The position numbers and the translations under genes are program-made. A stretch of DNA of 64,000 bases from Helicoverpa zea (lineage: Eukaryota; Arthropoda; Insecta; Lepidoptera; Noctuidae): the NCBI RefSeq assembly GCF_022581195.2, contig NC_061455.1:11426189-11490188 (forward strand), given 5' to 3'. Shown in pieces: positions 1 through 13,500 of the stretch. The notes below the pieces were generated by a model. That model was given only the letters and a program-made list of their open reading frames with translations. It searched no databases and was not told where the DNA came from. Each line of letters opens with the position of its first letter. Positions within the stretch are counted from its first letter, which is position 1.

Positions 1-35
1 GCTCTGATACCGTACAACAACCTTGAAGGTATGTA

Positions 36-48
36 GCGGCGCCATCTG
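36..48 (-). promoter_or_regulatory. CTCF-like core motif (candidate insulator site)
   Basis: Read on the minus strand this is CAGATGGCGCCGC, close to the animal CTCF core (YAGRKGGCGC). It lies in the CpG-rich left edge of the window. A second and better match is at 46690-46705. Chance occurrence is possible; binding is inference only. Confidence 0.25.
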
Positions 49-1785
49 AATCGGCACGAGCGCGCTGCAAATGCCGCAGGGCAGCAAAACGCGACGCTCA
101 CGCAACGCGCTCGCGACGCACGCGTGGCGCCCGCGCTACTAACACGCCCGAGGATCGCGCACGCCTAATGTGGTGGCCTAAGCCGGGACTCCACCGAAAT
201 GTTTGCATTAGTTCACGAATAGGCAAAATGTACGTATCTGTGAGAGTCCACTTCATGTGTTCGTACTTGAAACCTGCAGTTTTGCCAAGATTTTCAAAAT
301 GTACGCTCGCAATTTGCCATTTCTTGGTGGAGCCAGCAAATCAAAAGAAACATAAGTGTTGTATACTGTGCGTCACTACCGCACACCGGGAAAATTTCGC
401 TATTGCGGAGGACGTTTATATACCATATTTTGTGTCACACGTAAACAGGACGACAGTAAGTATCCACCGAAACACTTTCAAAGATCTGATGAACGAATAA
501 ATCAGACCTGACTTGGTCACCTGGGGCCAATCAGAGCTCTATGAAGCGATAATACGCTTTGGCTCCTACTGTTATTGTGGTTTCTGAAAATTTATTCACC
601 TCATTCAACGATGAATGTAATTCTGATGGTACTATTAAGAACACTTGCTTAGCGCAGAAGCTGACGTTGGCAGGTCAACTCTTTTGACTTCTCGAATAGG
701 ATACCATTGGTTTTTGTGCAATGCACACCTGCAATGCATTCTGGATTAGGATAGGATATAGGTGGATAGGATTTGCAACAGAGAACAATTCTGTCTTTGT
801 GATTAAATTACATCAAACGTAGTTTTATATAAAAGGTGCTTTTTTAGACTTGGCTCGGCTCTTACTGAGACTTCGTAATCGTGAACAGTGTATTTGCGAT
901 CAGAAGTTGAAAGTAAGCATGTCTCTGGTATGCGGTGCGTAATTTGTACGTTTTCAGACGCATAAAGCATTTTACGTGTGTATGGTATCAAATAGAGAGA
1001 GCTCCCATTTCTTATCTGCACTTTGCATCTGGGCTTGTTTTTAAAGCTACAGAATCCTACATTACCTACCTCACGCTTAGCAGCGCTTGCGAGAGATAGA
1101 TCCTCATTTCTTCTAGGATTAAGTTTACATATTTTGCATCAGAAAAAATAATTAAGGTCTACTTAATACTACTCACTCAAAGTAATTTGTTTTAAGGCCA
1201 CCACATTAGTGGAAGATAAGCTAAACTATGTTTATGAAAAAATCCTAATATGAACTCCATCTGTAACTTTAAATGATAATTAATTGTTCCACTAAAGTCA
1301 TCATTTTTGACATAATGTTCAAAAAATAATTTAGATGGCACCGTTTTAAATTTGGCTGAGAACTATTAATTTTCTTTTCATCAAGGTAATAATTATAGTT
1401 GGATTTTGATGTGGCACGGCAAACTGACAAACACTATTGAAATGTCTATCGAAAAATTACACTACGTGTTAAAATATGGTGAATTACGGAAAATACACAA
1501 CTCTATCTGTTGAAATAATAATCCTCTATAAAGAATGTATGGTAATATTGTCATTTACCACCTAGCCCCTTTGACAAATTTGATGTATTTTATTTACCAC
1601 AGATGGAGCTACTTTAACCTTGGCTAAACAAAATTTTCATTTTTTTTTCTTCCGAAGTTACTTATAAAGGTGTGATTTTCTGTGTAAAGATTGATAATAA
1701 TAGGCCGATCAACTAATATAAGTACAACATTCAAATGTACAGTTTTGACAAATAGATTGCGTGTCGTAATATTTTACATCTTGAA

Positions 1786-1957
1786 TTCACAAAATTAATC
1801 ATATCTTTTGATAGAGTGAATCGATTTCGATGAAACAAAAACTAAGTAATACCCCAAGTTACGTAGAATTTTTGTATATAAGCATTGTCTGTATTTAATT
1901 CGTCGATTTTACGTGAATCGCGAACAAACAAACAGATAAACAGACAAACAGACAAAA
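1786..1957 (+). repeat. Old LINE-like 3' end remnant with CAGA/CAAA simple-repeat tail
   Basis: The stretch around 1815-1840 (gaatcgatttcgatgaaac) followed by a run of CAAA/CAGA units at 1922-1957 resembles the 3' ends of degraded RTE/CR1-type retroposons that are common in moth introns. The family assignment is from memory of the typical layout and is tentative. Confidence 0.3.
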
Positions 1958-4479
1958 ATGATGGAAATGGGTTCTGTTAGTTATCCTTTAAAATGCTGGC
2001 TATTTTTTTTGTCAATTTCTTCAATGTACACAAATTACTTTTCTACAGATTTATTATATGTATAGATAAAGTCTATTGCTTATCCTTCGTATGAATGTAC
2101 CTACTAACGTGTTTTCTCATCACGTTTCATCATATGTGATTCATTTTCCTTCTCGATTCCCTTATGACTCAACTAGGTAGGCACCGTTAAGGGCCTTTAT
2201 TTATCAGTGACGATAAAAAGCGTATAATTGCTTCGCATTACTCGTCGTACAAACAAAATAACTACTTCCTAGACTTGTCTCAAATCCTTCGAGTGTTCGG
2301 TTAATTTAATTTATTAATCTCACATTTATGACATTTGTAAGTAATTTATTTTCTTTTAATCTACTCCTTGTTAAATTGATAAAGTAGACACCGCCAAAAC
2401 TGAACTAATTAATCGACTTAACTGATACGACAGTAAATCAAGCAGACCTTTGATAACCTGGAAGATTGCAGTTTCTGTCTTCCAAAATAAATCATTGTAG
2501 ACTAGACCAATGTAATATTTATCACTCTTCCTTATCCGAACTTGGTTACTACTTTTCGTCTGATATATTCAGACAAAACTCTTCCTTGGCTCAAATTAAA
2601 AAGTTGCCCAAAACAAGGTCGTCAATTAACGTCACACACAGGACAGTCATGCATGGTATTAATGATTTCTTTAAATCATTTCGTCGATACTTTTAAATAG
2701 TTGTCGTCATCGATAGCATGATTCACATCCTGTTATCTCGTAAATGACAGTAAAGACCCGTTAATTAAATTTTATTAGCGGTGGCAACTAGCTCAAGACT
2801 GCACTCCTTTGAGGTTAAACTACCTGGCAAGTCATCGATGTATACATACATAAATGTATAAAATGACTGGTTAGAAATTCTTCGAGAATCAAAGAAAGGT
2901 TACTTACGAAAATAGAATAAAGTAAATTCTGTAAACTATGAAATTATTTCCAAATTCGCAACAGAATTTCAGTGAAAGTTTCTAAAAATATCTAAACGAT
3001 TCACGCTTTCTTTCATAATACGTAGGTAGTAGTTATCTCGCGGGTAAATGGCCTAGATGAGTCACCTAGCCATATTTGTTTACTTGACACTTCCTATCAC
3101 CTCGTAAATTAAACATTAAATACTAAGAGTCACCGTACTTCCGTTATGGTATTGTTCATAACTGTTATCAGCTACCATTTGAGTACCCACATTGCATTCC
3201 TTGATAGTGATGACGTTAATAAACTTGATATTGTTCTGCGAAGGAACTAATGTCTGTCATACATCCTATAAATAAGATAACTGTTATGTTATCTGAAGTT
3301 GAAGAAATCTTACTTTGATATCAACACTCATACAATGGTGTAATAAAAGAAAGATGACTAAAGCAAAAAACATCGGAAATTGCTCCAAAAACTACCGTGT
3401 CCAACGAATCAGTAGGAAATAACGCAGTTAATCGAACGCGAAGAGAATTCTTTTGTTTGGGGTATGTAGCATTTTCTCTTAATCATCTTGTTTCGGTTAT
3501 TTTCGAGGTCACGTTCAGCTAACAGTACTGAGCAGGGCATTGATTTTGCAGCTAAACTGGGTTGCGGTCGGGAGTGGTATGGTCTGTTACGCAATTTCAA
3601 GCAGGCAGTCATACTCGAGTAGCCATAGGAAAATAACATCCACAGTGATTTTAACTAGGTTGGCGCCATTATAAAGTAAATAACAATATGTATGTAGGTC
3701 AGTTACAACAAAGACTTATTTTGATGTCCCATCCAGTAAACGCATAACAAAATATCGAAGACGCGGAAAGACAGTGAAGACAATCTTGAAAGGAACTTTA
3801 AACTGAGTATTACAAAGACCAAAAAGATTCACAAAACATTTATGAAACGAAAGATTTGTTACAACAAAGAACCAAGAAATAACTCGTGAGAAGATGATCT
3901 GACACGTTTTAGCTGCAATTAACCGTCAGTTTCCATATAGATAAGCCTTCATTTTATGTGAAAGACCTTGTGCACCAATGAATCCTTGCAAATTCCGCTT
4001 CTAATTGTTAACGTTTCGCCCACTTTGGAGATGTCTATCAAGCGGCATTACGTGTCTCATCCACATCTACACTACATGTTATTCAATTAGTTAATTATTT
4101 TGTTTGACCATAGGACGCAAATATTTCCTCCTTTTAGTCCAAAACCCAAAAGTGTTAACTAGTTCTTTCCCACGGCATTTAAAGAGTTAACAGACATAAC
4201 GTACTTAGGTAAGTACTTAGATTCTAATATGATTGCTTCAGTATTACACATGTTTTGTTATTGCATTTGGACTTAGATTTACGTGGCAGAACTAAGTTCA
4301 ACGTTTCTGAACAGGTTTCGTTATAATAATAACAAGCAAGCTCCCAGCAAGTCAAGATTTACGATAAGACGTTACATGCACTATTATAACAACGATCGGT
4401 GTTTTTCGTCCGTGTTATACGAGTTGCTCTAAATAATCTACTGGCAGTTTAACAAACGGCCTGGAAACCTTTGCAGTTG

Positions 4480-4586
4480 GGTGTGAGTTCAATGTCTTAC
4501 GATATCACGACGATCTCGTTACGGGGCCTGCAGTTGCGTCTCGCTTCATGGTTGTGGATCATAGTGAACCGTGATTTGCGATGCGT
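4480..4586 (+). promoter_or_regulatory. Candidate non-coding first exon or promoter patch
   Basis: A locally GC-richer segment ends in GTAAGT at 4587-4592, a perfect donor consensus. No coding frame runs through it. It could be a 5'-UTR exon of bark, whose start codon lies 16 kb downstream and which needs a transcription start somewhere upstream. Only RNA data could confirm this; a chance donor is equally possible. Confidence 0.15.
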
Positions 4587-7274
4587 GTAAGTGACAATTT
4601 CCTCTATGATTGTATATTTGTGTGTGGTTCCTGCTGTCCTACTATACTGAAGTTATGCTTTGGAACAGTGGATAATGGAAGATTGAATTGCAAAGCAGAC
4701 ACAATGTTGTTGTGAGATCGTTTGGAATCAACAAAATGTGTGTTTAGTGCGAGGAGCTACCACAGTAAACTGCAGTAATACAAAGCAGTTAGTTTGAACG
4801 TTCTACCGATGTCTACAGGTTAGAGACATTTTTGGGTATTGATCTTAAAAGTTCAACGAACAGTGACCGTTGCAATTCAAGACCCATTTTGAAATTGACG
4901 AGCGTGTTTATTGTAAAGAAATTTTGCTCTAATACAATTTGTTCCGTTTTATGCAACGAATCAGTTTCGCACGATTTGAAAGTTAAGCTTAACCAAAAAA
5001 TAATTTCGTTGTGAAATACTTATAAGAGTTAAAGACAAGTTTATCTAGTTCAATGGTTTAACTTGATTGTAGATTGCATTTAAAAATTATAGGTCAATTA
5101 TACTCAAGCTCAGATCTCATGATGCAACGACACCAATATTTTTATCTATTCTAGACTGAATACTAGCCTAAGGGCATAAACTATCATTATAAGTTACGTT
5201 ACCCATTTATATGTAGGTATATGGACATTTAAATCCAGTGAATGCTTTGCAGGCAACTCTTGCGCAAGACGTATGCATGGCGCAGAGTGTGCATTCATAC
5301 ACACGCCCTGTGATCCTGTATTACGTTTTGTACTTTATGACTCAACTTAAACGCCACTATTCGTAATGCAAAACGAATTAATCATGTGGGATAATGATAA
5401 GCTAATCTTTAAGGATCGCAGAACTGTTTGCAAACAACGAAAACAACTAAGAACTCTCTTCATTAAAACTGAAGTAGTTAATGGTCCATAGGAATTTTTG
5501 TTATTGGACTTTTTACTCTAATCATTTATTAAACAATTTCACTAATTTCTTTACATATTAATGCAATAAATTAATATTCATAATTTGCTACACAAATTAC
5601 CTACCTACTTCATTTCCTATAGCCTGCACGCGGCACCGGCATTAAACCCGAGGTTACGGCGCCGCTGGTTCGAGTCAGTGGTTTGCGTAAAATTCCTCAT
5701 TCATTCACGAACTGGGTTCCAATTACGATAAGTTTTTCTTTGCAAAAAGGTTGAGTTAACGGCATAAGGCTAGCACGATTGTTCGACAGATTTGAAACAA
5801 TGCCATCATTTTTGCAACCAGCATCTTTTCAGTTGCCTATTGCAGATAACATTGACTAGGATAATCGAGTTTAGTGCTGAACATGCATTAGTTATGTAAC
5901 TCAAAGTTAGAACTTTTCCGCGTTTCCATTCAATAAATTATTTTTCTACCCATTACGATATCAAAGCGAAACGAATTTAGAATCCATTAGATGTTAGCAA
6001 TAAAGTTCGTGGCCCAAATAGTCGAGTTCAAAGATGAGTTAAGAAATAACTAATGTCTTGGGATTTGAATGGCTGGTATGCATGTGGTATGTATAACACT
6101 CCAGGGATAAACATGTGGGACAAAGGCCATTGTGTAATCCCAGGTGGACACAATAGTGTTGTCGGCGATGTTTTTAATCCATCATGCTACAAAGACGCGA
6201 AGAATGTAAGTAGGTATTATGAAAAAGAAGTGTGATGAGTATTGTAGAATTAGGACCGTCAGTCCGTCACTGTTTACTTTATTGATATGAAATTGATTAG
6301 AGACCACTTATAACGATAATGTCCTACATATTTTGGAGTATAATTTCTTCATATTTAAGAACAGAAGAGCTTCATGTCACTAAAAAATTTTGAAAATTTT
6401 CTAGTACCTCAAGTCACCATTTAGCCGACAGAAAAAATAACCGGGACAAGATAGTGCGTGTTTTAGTGTCGCTTAACATTTGGCACGGGAGATACCATCG
6501 TCCCGCTCTGTTTGGAATTGTGAAAAGCGTGACAAATGGACTCGCTTTACGCCGATCTGTGAAAAAATACTCGTGACTCCAAAACGCCTCTGTTATGGTG
6601 ACATTTCCTTTGAATACTTTCTGCAAGTTCTACTGACAAAAACGTTATGTTCGAGGGTTGATGACTGACTGCGTTTGACTGTAAATCACGTTGAAGCTGT
6701 TAATAGGTGAACAACCTAAGTATTTGCACGCCACGATTACTTACCAAGTCAGGATCGTGATGTCGTGATCCATTATACAAACTGCTTCTTTGCTCACCTG
6801 AGTGGGGTTCACATTACTGATCGTTTTATATTGGGGTAATGAAAGCTAGGTAATATTATTTTGAAGAGTGTCATTACTGAAATGAAAGGCATTATGGCTA
6901 ATATACGTAGATTAAACTTCCAAGTTAATGATAATCTAAATATGTAGCTATACCTACCATACCTATGTATGGTACAAACACATTCTATGATGTCCAATGG
7001 TGAGTTTAGACCCTGCCAATAATAAAATCATAATTTTTGGCGAACATTGCTTGACCAGATGACGATACCAAACCATATCTAGTGTTCGATTGTGTACAAT
7101 GTGTACCCACCATATATGACTTGACTGGGGTCTTTGAATGGTTTATGACAAACCATCTTATAATATCTTCCCATTCATTATATTCTGAGCAAGATAGACT
7201 AAGTCTTGTCGATTTGCATTCGAGAGTTCATAATTACCGGCGTACCTATTTATACGTACGCCGTAGTGTATCTG

Positions 7275-8740
7275 TTATGGACCAAGTGATAAATTGGGCA
7301 GTATACATAATGCCCGGTCATTATGAATAATGCCCAATATGAGAGTGCAATTTGATAATAATTATTCAAATAATCAAATTGACCGGGCACTATACATATT
7401 GCCCGTGACCTTTTGGGCAAAGTAATACAAACATATTTAATTTCATTTTTTTATTGTTATTGACATTTAACTTAAAATAAACTAAATATTAAACCACTTA
7501 AGTAATCAGCCTCATGATTTGGATTAATTATGAAGGACTTCTGCCTTAAAAATCCGCTAGTTTTTGCATTTAAAAGTTAAGGAAAGTCATATTAAAAATA
7601 TAACATAAAATATAATTAAATTTAAAACCAAAAATTTACAACGTATCTTTGTTTTATACAAATGACTTATTATTATAAAACAAAATAAACTAAAGTTTAA
7701 GCGATCGGACTCATTATTTGGCATAATTAACTTTTATTATTTAGCTTCTCTAAATAAAAGTCACATAGAAAATATAATTAAAATAGGGTGCTATTTAAAC
7801 AGGCTTCTTTTTAATATCATTACTCGCCCCCAAAAATGTATGTTGCCTTCTAAATTACTAAGTCAGCCACAATTAAATTTGTAGCATGCTAAACTAAAGT
7901 AAACTTCTGAAATACTATTAAATGACATCATAAAATATATTTATTTAGCTTCTAATTTTTTTACTCAGTACGTTTAAAATATAACACATCCCATATCAAT
8001 TGACACAGCATGGAAGTAAGCATGCAACATGCAGCAAGCATGGCTTCTGTCACGGCTCCGGCGTTGCGGGGCTCCGGCGGTCCCATGCGAGCTTATCGTC
8101 GCAGATGGTTTTCACGCTCACCACCGCAGCTTCGGCTTGCTGGCCGGCTCAGCCGGTCAGCCTCAGCCGTGGCGGCGAGCGCTTCAACTACCTGCGCCTC
8201 AGCTCGCAGGCCGCCTCGCCCCTTCGCGCCTACGCGGTTTTGAATTGCACTCTAGGGGTAGGGCAGACAAGACTACGTGGAGTCGGTTTTGCAGCGATTC
8301 GTTTTCGTCACTAAGTTCAGATTTTAATACAATGTTTTGAATCCAAATTAAATTCTACCATAAAAAAAGGAGCCAAGAAAAATGAGATCAAGAAAAACGA
8401 GGCCGAGTTAGTAAATTAGATGACAATTGTCCAATTAATAATTTTGTGGCTAGACTTATAATTTCCCATTAAAATAGAACATATAATTTAAAACAATAAT
8501 CATAAAATATGTAGCAAGTAACAGGATTTATTTATTAGAACAACTGCCACCCTCGCACCGCATAAAATGTAGCTTTATTATCAATTTGCCCAACTATCAT
8601 GTAGCAATATAATAATGCCCGTGCAATGTGATAAATAATGAAATTAAGATAGTTATTAATCACTTGGCCCGATAAAGCTAGACATTATTCATAATGCTCG
8701 GGCATTATAAATGATGCCCGAATTAATCACATGGTCCATA
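7275..8740. mobile_element. Non-autonomous TIR DNA transposon, ~1.47 kb
   Basis: The ends form an imperfect inverted repeat of about 60 bp. The left end reads GTTATGGACCAAGTGATAAA and the reverse complement of the right end reads GTTATGGACCATGTGATTAA. Inside both ends the motif GGGCA-N-ATAATGCCCG recurs several times (7296-7410 and 8587-8720), giving subterminal repeats that can themselves fold. Most of the interior is AT-rich, but 8040-8290 is strikingly GC- and CpG-rich. No transposase frame is present. The boundary and superfamily are not settled; related TATCT sequence flanks both sides but no clean target duplication is evident. Confidence 0.65.
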
Positions 8741-8742
8741 AC

Positions 8743-9113
8743 ATATCTAACGCGATTCTAGTCTAATTTTCACTTGACTTGCTTCATTAATCAAACGTGT
8801 AATGTCAGCCACCTCATGTATTGAGGCCAGCTATCCGGTATTGGTCACATCGTGGCCCTGGTCAGAGTTATCTTTGCCCAATCAATCCTGTCTTTCGAAA
8901 ATCAAAAGGGGGCACGGGTTTATGTTTCCTGGAAATTGTAACATAGTTCATTGTTTCAAATGATAATGCTTACGAAATTATTCGCAAAGCATTGCAGACA
9001 TTGTTATTACAATTTGGCACCTTCGAGTTCGGAGAACAATGAACTTTTAATGTGGAGGTCATAACTGTACCTATTGATGCATCTTTTTCTACATTTGTTA
9101 TGGGTATTTATGT
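8743..9113. other. Spacer between the TIR element and the LTR element
   Basis: AT-rich single-copy-looking DNA without a coding frame or a recognisable repeat. It ends at the CAATC target duplication of the BEL/Pao insertion. Confidence 0.5.
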
Positions 9114-9118
9114 CAATC
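9114..9118. repeat. Left target site duplication CAATC
   Basis: CAATC immediately precedes the left LTR and is repeated directly after the right LTR at 17735-17739. A perfect 5-bp duplication is the size expected for LTR-retrotransposon integrases, and it fixes both ends of the element. Confidence 0.9.
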
Positions 9119-10358
9119 TGTGCGGGACGGACGTAGCTCAGAAGCAGGTACTATGGGGTGGCTTCGAGACGTTGACGCCCCGTCGGTCGCTGGTTCTTGG
9201 ACGTCTGGGCGAGTGGACTGTATTTACGATGTGGCGAGAAACAGGAATTTCAGAAACAAGAATACGTTTAGACGGGTTTTAGGCTCTCTGCTACTATAGG
9301 TTCAGGGATGCCGGTGAAATAATAAGTCTTCATATATTTTTCAGGAGTCTTGAAGGGACGAGCTTCGACGCACTTACCATACTACAATTACACTATTTAC
9401 TTTTCACTATTTACTTGTTACACTATCAAAAATCTATACCGATGACTACGACTTGTACGGCGGCGCTTGCGCACCGAATGAGCTCGAAACTTTACCGTGA
9501 CGAGCACCTCGATTTCTCGTCCCTCCGACCAACTCAGTTTTATTGACCTTTCAATTTAACAGCCGTATTACAAACAATTGGTACATGATATCATTACAGG
9601 ACACATAACGTCAGACGCCCCATGAAGTGCGCTACTGAACTATACCACACACACCCTGCATACCTTCAGGGCTGAAATACTATAACCGAATAACTATAAA
9701 AAACTATGTGAAATCGGCCCTTATGTGAAGATTATCTCGAGATAAAAAACAAACTATGGGGGGTATCTCGATACGAAAGGCAGTGTGTGTTAGGGCATTT
9801 CATGGGCTATCTGGCGATAGTAATCCTAACAATGTGACCTAGGCCCTAGTATTGTTAATTTGCATGTGAAATGAAAGTCAAAACACAGACATTATTTATT
9901 GCTCTATAACTTAAACTATTAACAATATTTCTATAAATTAAGTTATTTTGTATACAATGAGACCTAGGCTTTCAGTTAAACACTATTTCACTAATGAAAG
10001 TCTAGGATTTTTACTATCGAGAAATGTTTACATAGGTAAATCAGGCCTTAAACGGCAGAACTATTAGGTTTATTATACAAAATTATGTAGGTTAAGGTTA
10101 CCGCTACAAGACTATTACAATTTGGTATCAAAAAACGCTATAATTTACAAATTAAATCACTATCAAAATCTGAACACAATTCTATAACAATTTAGAAGGA
10201 GGGTGCACGTGAAAAAACATACCTTGGCGCGGCTCACGGCACTTTTCCTCATTACCCTCATCACAAAATTGTTAGAGTATAAATAGTAACGCGCATACAC
10301 GAACACTCAGGCATTATGATTTTGCACTCGCGGCGCACGGATGCGTCTGTCGCGAACA
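9119..10358 (-). repeat. 3' LTR of the BEL/Pao element
   Basis: 1240 bp with TG...CA ends, TGTGCGGGAC at the low-coordinate side and GCGAACA at the other. It lies downstream of gag-pol in transcription direction. It matches 16495-17734 throughout except at 9199. Confidence 0.93.
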
Positions 10359-10368
10359 TCTCTCCCGC
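10359..10368 (-). other. Polypurine tract of the BEL/Pao element
   Basis: On the minus strand GCGGGAGAGA directly abuts the 3' LTR. A purine run in exactly this place is the usual primer for second-strand DNA synthesis. It is short and begins GC, so its upstream limit is uncertain. Confidence 0.6.
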
Positions 10369-10587
10369 CGTGCGGCAGAGCGTAGGCACTATCACTTTCA
10401 CTTTCACAATCACTATTTAGTCTATTAAACGATGAATGATGACACGATGACACGATGTAGGGACTCGAAGCGTTGACCCGTAGCGATGACTCGTAGCTCT
10501 GGCTCGCAGCGATGCCGCATCTCCGGTGAGCGACGGCGCAGTGATAGCGCCAGGGCGCCGCGACGCCGGTGATGCCGCACTGCCCGG

Positions 10588-13500
10588 TTACTTAGGCAGC
10601 GGCACGAGTTTCTTCGTCGGACGCTTTAGTATGCCACCTGCGGTGCGCACGTCAGCGGTCCGAACTTCACCATCAGCGCCCGGGTAGACGGCCACGACCC
10701 GGCCTCGCGGCCAGGTGTTGCGAGGCAGGTTGCCGTCGGCGATGAGGACGGGGTCGCCCAGCTGCAGCGCGGGGCCGCGGGCGTGCGGCTCCCGCCGGTA
10801 TTGGAGCTCGGGCAGGTACTCGCGCACCCAGCGGCGCCAGAACATGTCGGCGAGTATCTGGGCGCGCCGCCAGTGCTTCTTGCTGTCGATGTCTCGCTCG
10901 TCGAACGTGCCGGGGCTCGGCAGGCGTGCCGAGCCGCCCAGCAGGAAATGGTTCGGTGTGATGGACTCGTCGTCGTCGCCGCTCACAGATACGTGGGTGA
11001 GCGGCCGGCTGTTGACGACGTACTCGACCTCGCAGAGCAGCGTCGCGAGGACCTCCTCGCGTGGGTGGCGCTCGTGCAGCGTGGCGCCTAGCGCGGTCTT
11101 AACGCACCGCACTAAGCGCTCCCAGGCGCCTCCCATGAAAGGCGCGGAAGGCGTGATGAAGCGCCAGGCGATGCCGCGTCGGCTGGCCTCCTCCTGGCAG
11201 GCCTCGCGCAGCTCACGGTCAGCACCGTGCATGTTGGTGCCGTTGTCGGAGTAGATTTCGGTGGGACAGCCGCGTCGCGCTGCGAACCTGCGCAGCGCCA
11301 ACACAGCTGAGTCCGCGCTGAGGCTGTGCGCGATCTCGAGGTGAACTGCCCTCGTTGTGAGACACGTGAACAGCGCCACGTATCGCTTGTGATGCTGACG
11401 ACCGACGGTGACTGACAGCGGGCCGAAATAATCAAGCCCGGTGTATGTGAACGGCCTGCGGTGATGAGCTAGGCGTGTCTTCGGGTGGTCGCCGGTTGCC
11501 GGCGTCGGCGCGCGCGCGCGACGTATGCGGCAGTGCAGGCAGCGCGCGATGACTTGCTTGACTGTCGGGCGCAGGCGCACAATCCAGTAGTGCTGTCTGA
11601 CCTCATTCACGACGAGCTCGGTGCCGCTGTGTTGTAGACTACGGTGTGTCCAGTCTATATATAGCTGTGTAATGCGGTGATCGCCGTCTAACACAGGTGG
11701 ACTCTTCACGCTTTTAGCGACTTTATCTACAGCAGCTATGCGGCTTCGCAGTACTATAACTCCGTCGTTTAGTTCTATGCGCAGCGGGTACAGCCGGCTA
11801 CTACTTGCGACTGTTTTGTTGCTCTCGAGACTGGCTATTTCTTGTTTAAAGGCTTCCTGTTGCACCACACGAACTAACAGCTTCTCTGCTCTTTGAATGT
11901 ATGTCGCGTCCAATATAATAAACTTGCGTGTGTATATTTGGGCGCGCGCAGCTTCGGCGGGCGCGCGGGGCGCTCGCACCGCTCTCGACCAATCAGGATC
12001 GTTTTCTTTGTTTTTCCTTGTTCGCTTGTAGAACGTTTTTTCTGTATGTTGTTTTCTACATAACGATATAAACTGTAGTACTCTGGCTGTGGCGCGCAGC
12101 AATCGCTCCCATCTTGAAAATCGAGCGGGGTCGGGAACGACGTCTATGAGGTTTGTTGCGCCTGCTTGTATGAGCGTGACTGTTTTTTCCTCGCCTGTCG
12201 GTTGACTGTCAGCTGGTGACTCGGTCGGCCATGTCGATGGGTCGTCGTAGAGGAACTTAGGGCCGCAGTACCACTCGTGGTCGGTATGAAAGTGCGTCGG
12301 GACGTCGCGGGTGGCGGCGTCGGCTATGTTGCTTTTTGTAGGCACCCAGCGCCACTCTTCGACTCTGCTATTTTCCTCTATGGCGGCCAAGCGATGTGCG
12401 ACGAATGGCTTGTACGATCTGGCTCCTTTCCTTATCCATGTTAGAACGGTTCTGCTGTCACTCCAGTAGGTCACGGAGGCGGGCTTGACGTTGTGTTCAT
12501 ATATCACTGCGGCTGCGACGCGCGTACCCATCACCGCGGCTTGCAGCTCGAGGCGCGGTATTGACAGCAGCTTCAGCGGCGCCACCTTCGCCTTCGCCAT
12601 GACGAGGCTGACGTGCACGTTGTTGTCACGGGTCGTTGACCTCCAGTACACCGCTGTAGCGTAGGCCTTCTCGCTGGCGTCGGTGAACACGTGTACTTGT
12701 ATTTCTGTAGCCTCGCTGTACCCAGGATAACAGCGCGGTATGTTTACGTTCTTCAGCTGTTCGAGATGACTTATCCACGCCCTCCACTGGCTTGATAGTT
12801 CTTCATCGAGAGGTTGATCCCAGTCGACTCCCCGCCTCCAGGCTTCTTGCAGTATTTGTTTCGCCCTGATTGTTATAGGTGAGGCGAGGCCCAGCGGGTC
12901 ATACAGCGACATAACTATCTTGAGCGCCTCTCTCTTGGTGGGCGTTTCCTTGTCGAGCAGGCCAGTAGGTAGGCGCGCGAGTTTTAAGTTGAAGCTCAGC
13001 TCGTCTGTGTGTGGCTTCCATATCACGCCGAGTACTTTCTCTGTGTTTTCTATATTTCCAAGATTAACAATCTGTGTTGTTTCTTGGCCCGGTACCAATT
13101 CACGCAGCACTTCTTCGCTGTTGGATACCCATTTCGTTAGGTCGAAGCGCGCTTTACTATGTATTTCTTGTACTATCTTGATTGTGCGCGTCGCCTCTTC
13201 TGTACTTCTGAAGCTATCCAGGTAATCGTCCATGTAATGATTCTTGACTATTGCTTCTACTGCTTCTGGATGTTCGTTCGCATGGCGTTTAGCATTCCAG
13301 TTCTTAGCGAATATTGCTGTACACGGTGAACTTGCTGCGCCGAATATTATTGACGTCATTCGGTACTCTTCCGGCGCCCCCTCCCGCCGCTCTCCTCGCC
13401 ACAGATATCGGAGAGCGTCTCTGTCTTCTGGCTTTACTTTCACCTGCATAAACATTTCAGTGATATCTCCGGAGACGGCGACGCGGTGACGTCGGAATCG

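Larger units (their letters stand above)
1..7273. other. Intergenic DNA upstream of bark, no gene recognised
   Basis: No open frame here has convincing coding character: the longest is about 110 codons and none resembles a known family. The first ~180 bases are GC-rich and CpG-rich, unlike the AT-rich remainder, and could belong to a promoter or exon of a gene lying mainly to the left. Old repeat remnants are present (1786-1957). A GC-richer patch with a strong splice-donor match lies at about 4480-4590. Much of this DNA could be upstream regulatory sequence or a long 5'-UTR intron of bark, which is inference. Confidence 0.5.

Noticed and set aside
168..500. 110-codon frame near the left edge
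   Set aside because: No homology, no splice context and no start context worth noting. Its length is compatible with chance.
5619..5690. tRNA-like GGTTCGAGTC in a GC-rich patch
   Set aside because: No cloverleaf could be drawn; too short to call even a SINE with confidence.
8000..8340. Three overlapping plus-strand frames of 77-104 codons in the GC-rich core
   Set aside because: Three frames open together reflects GC richness with few stops. Composition is Arg/Ala/Ser-rich and no domain is visible.
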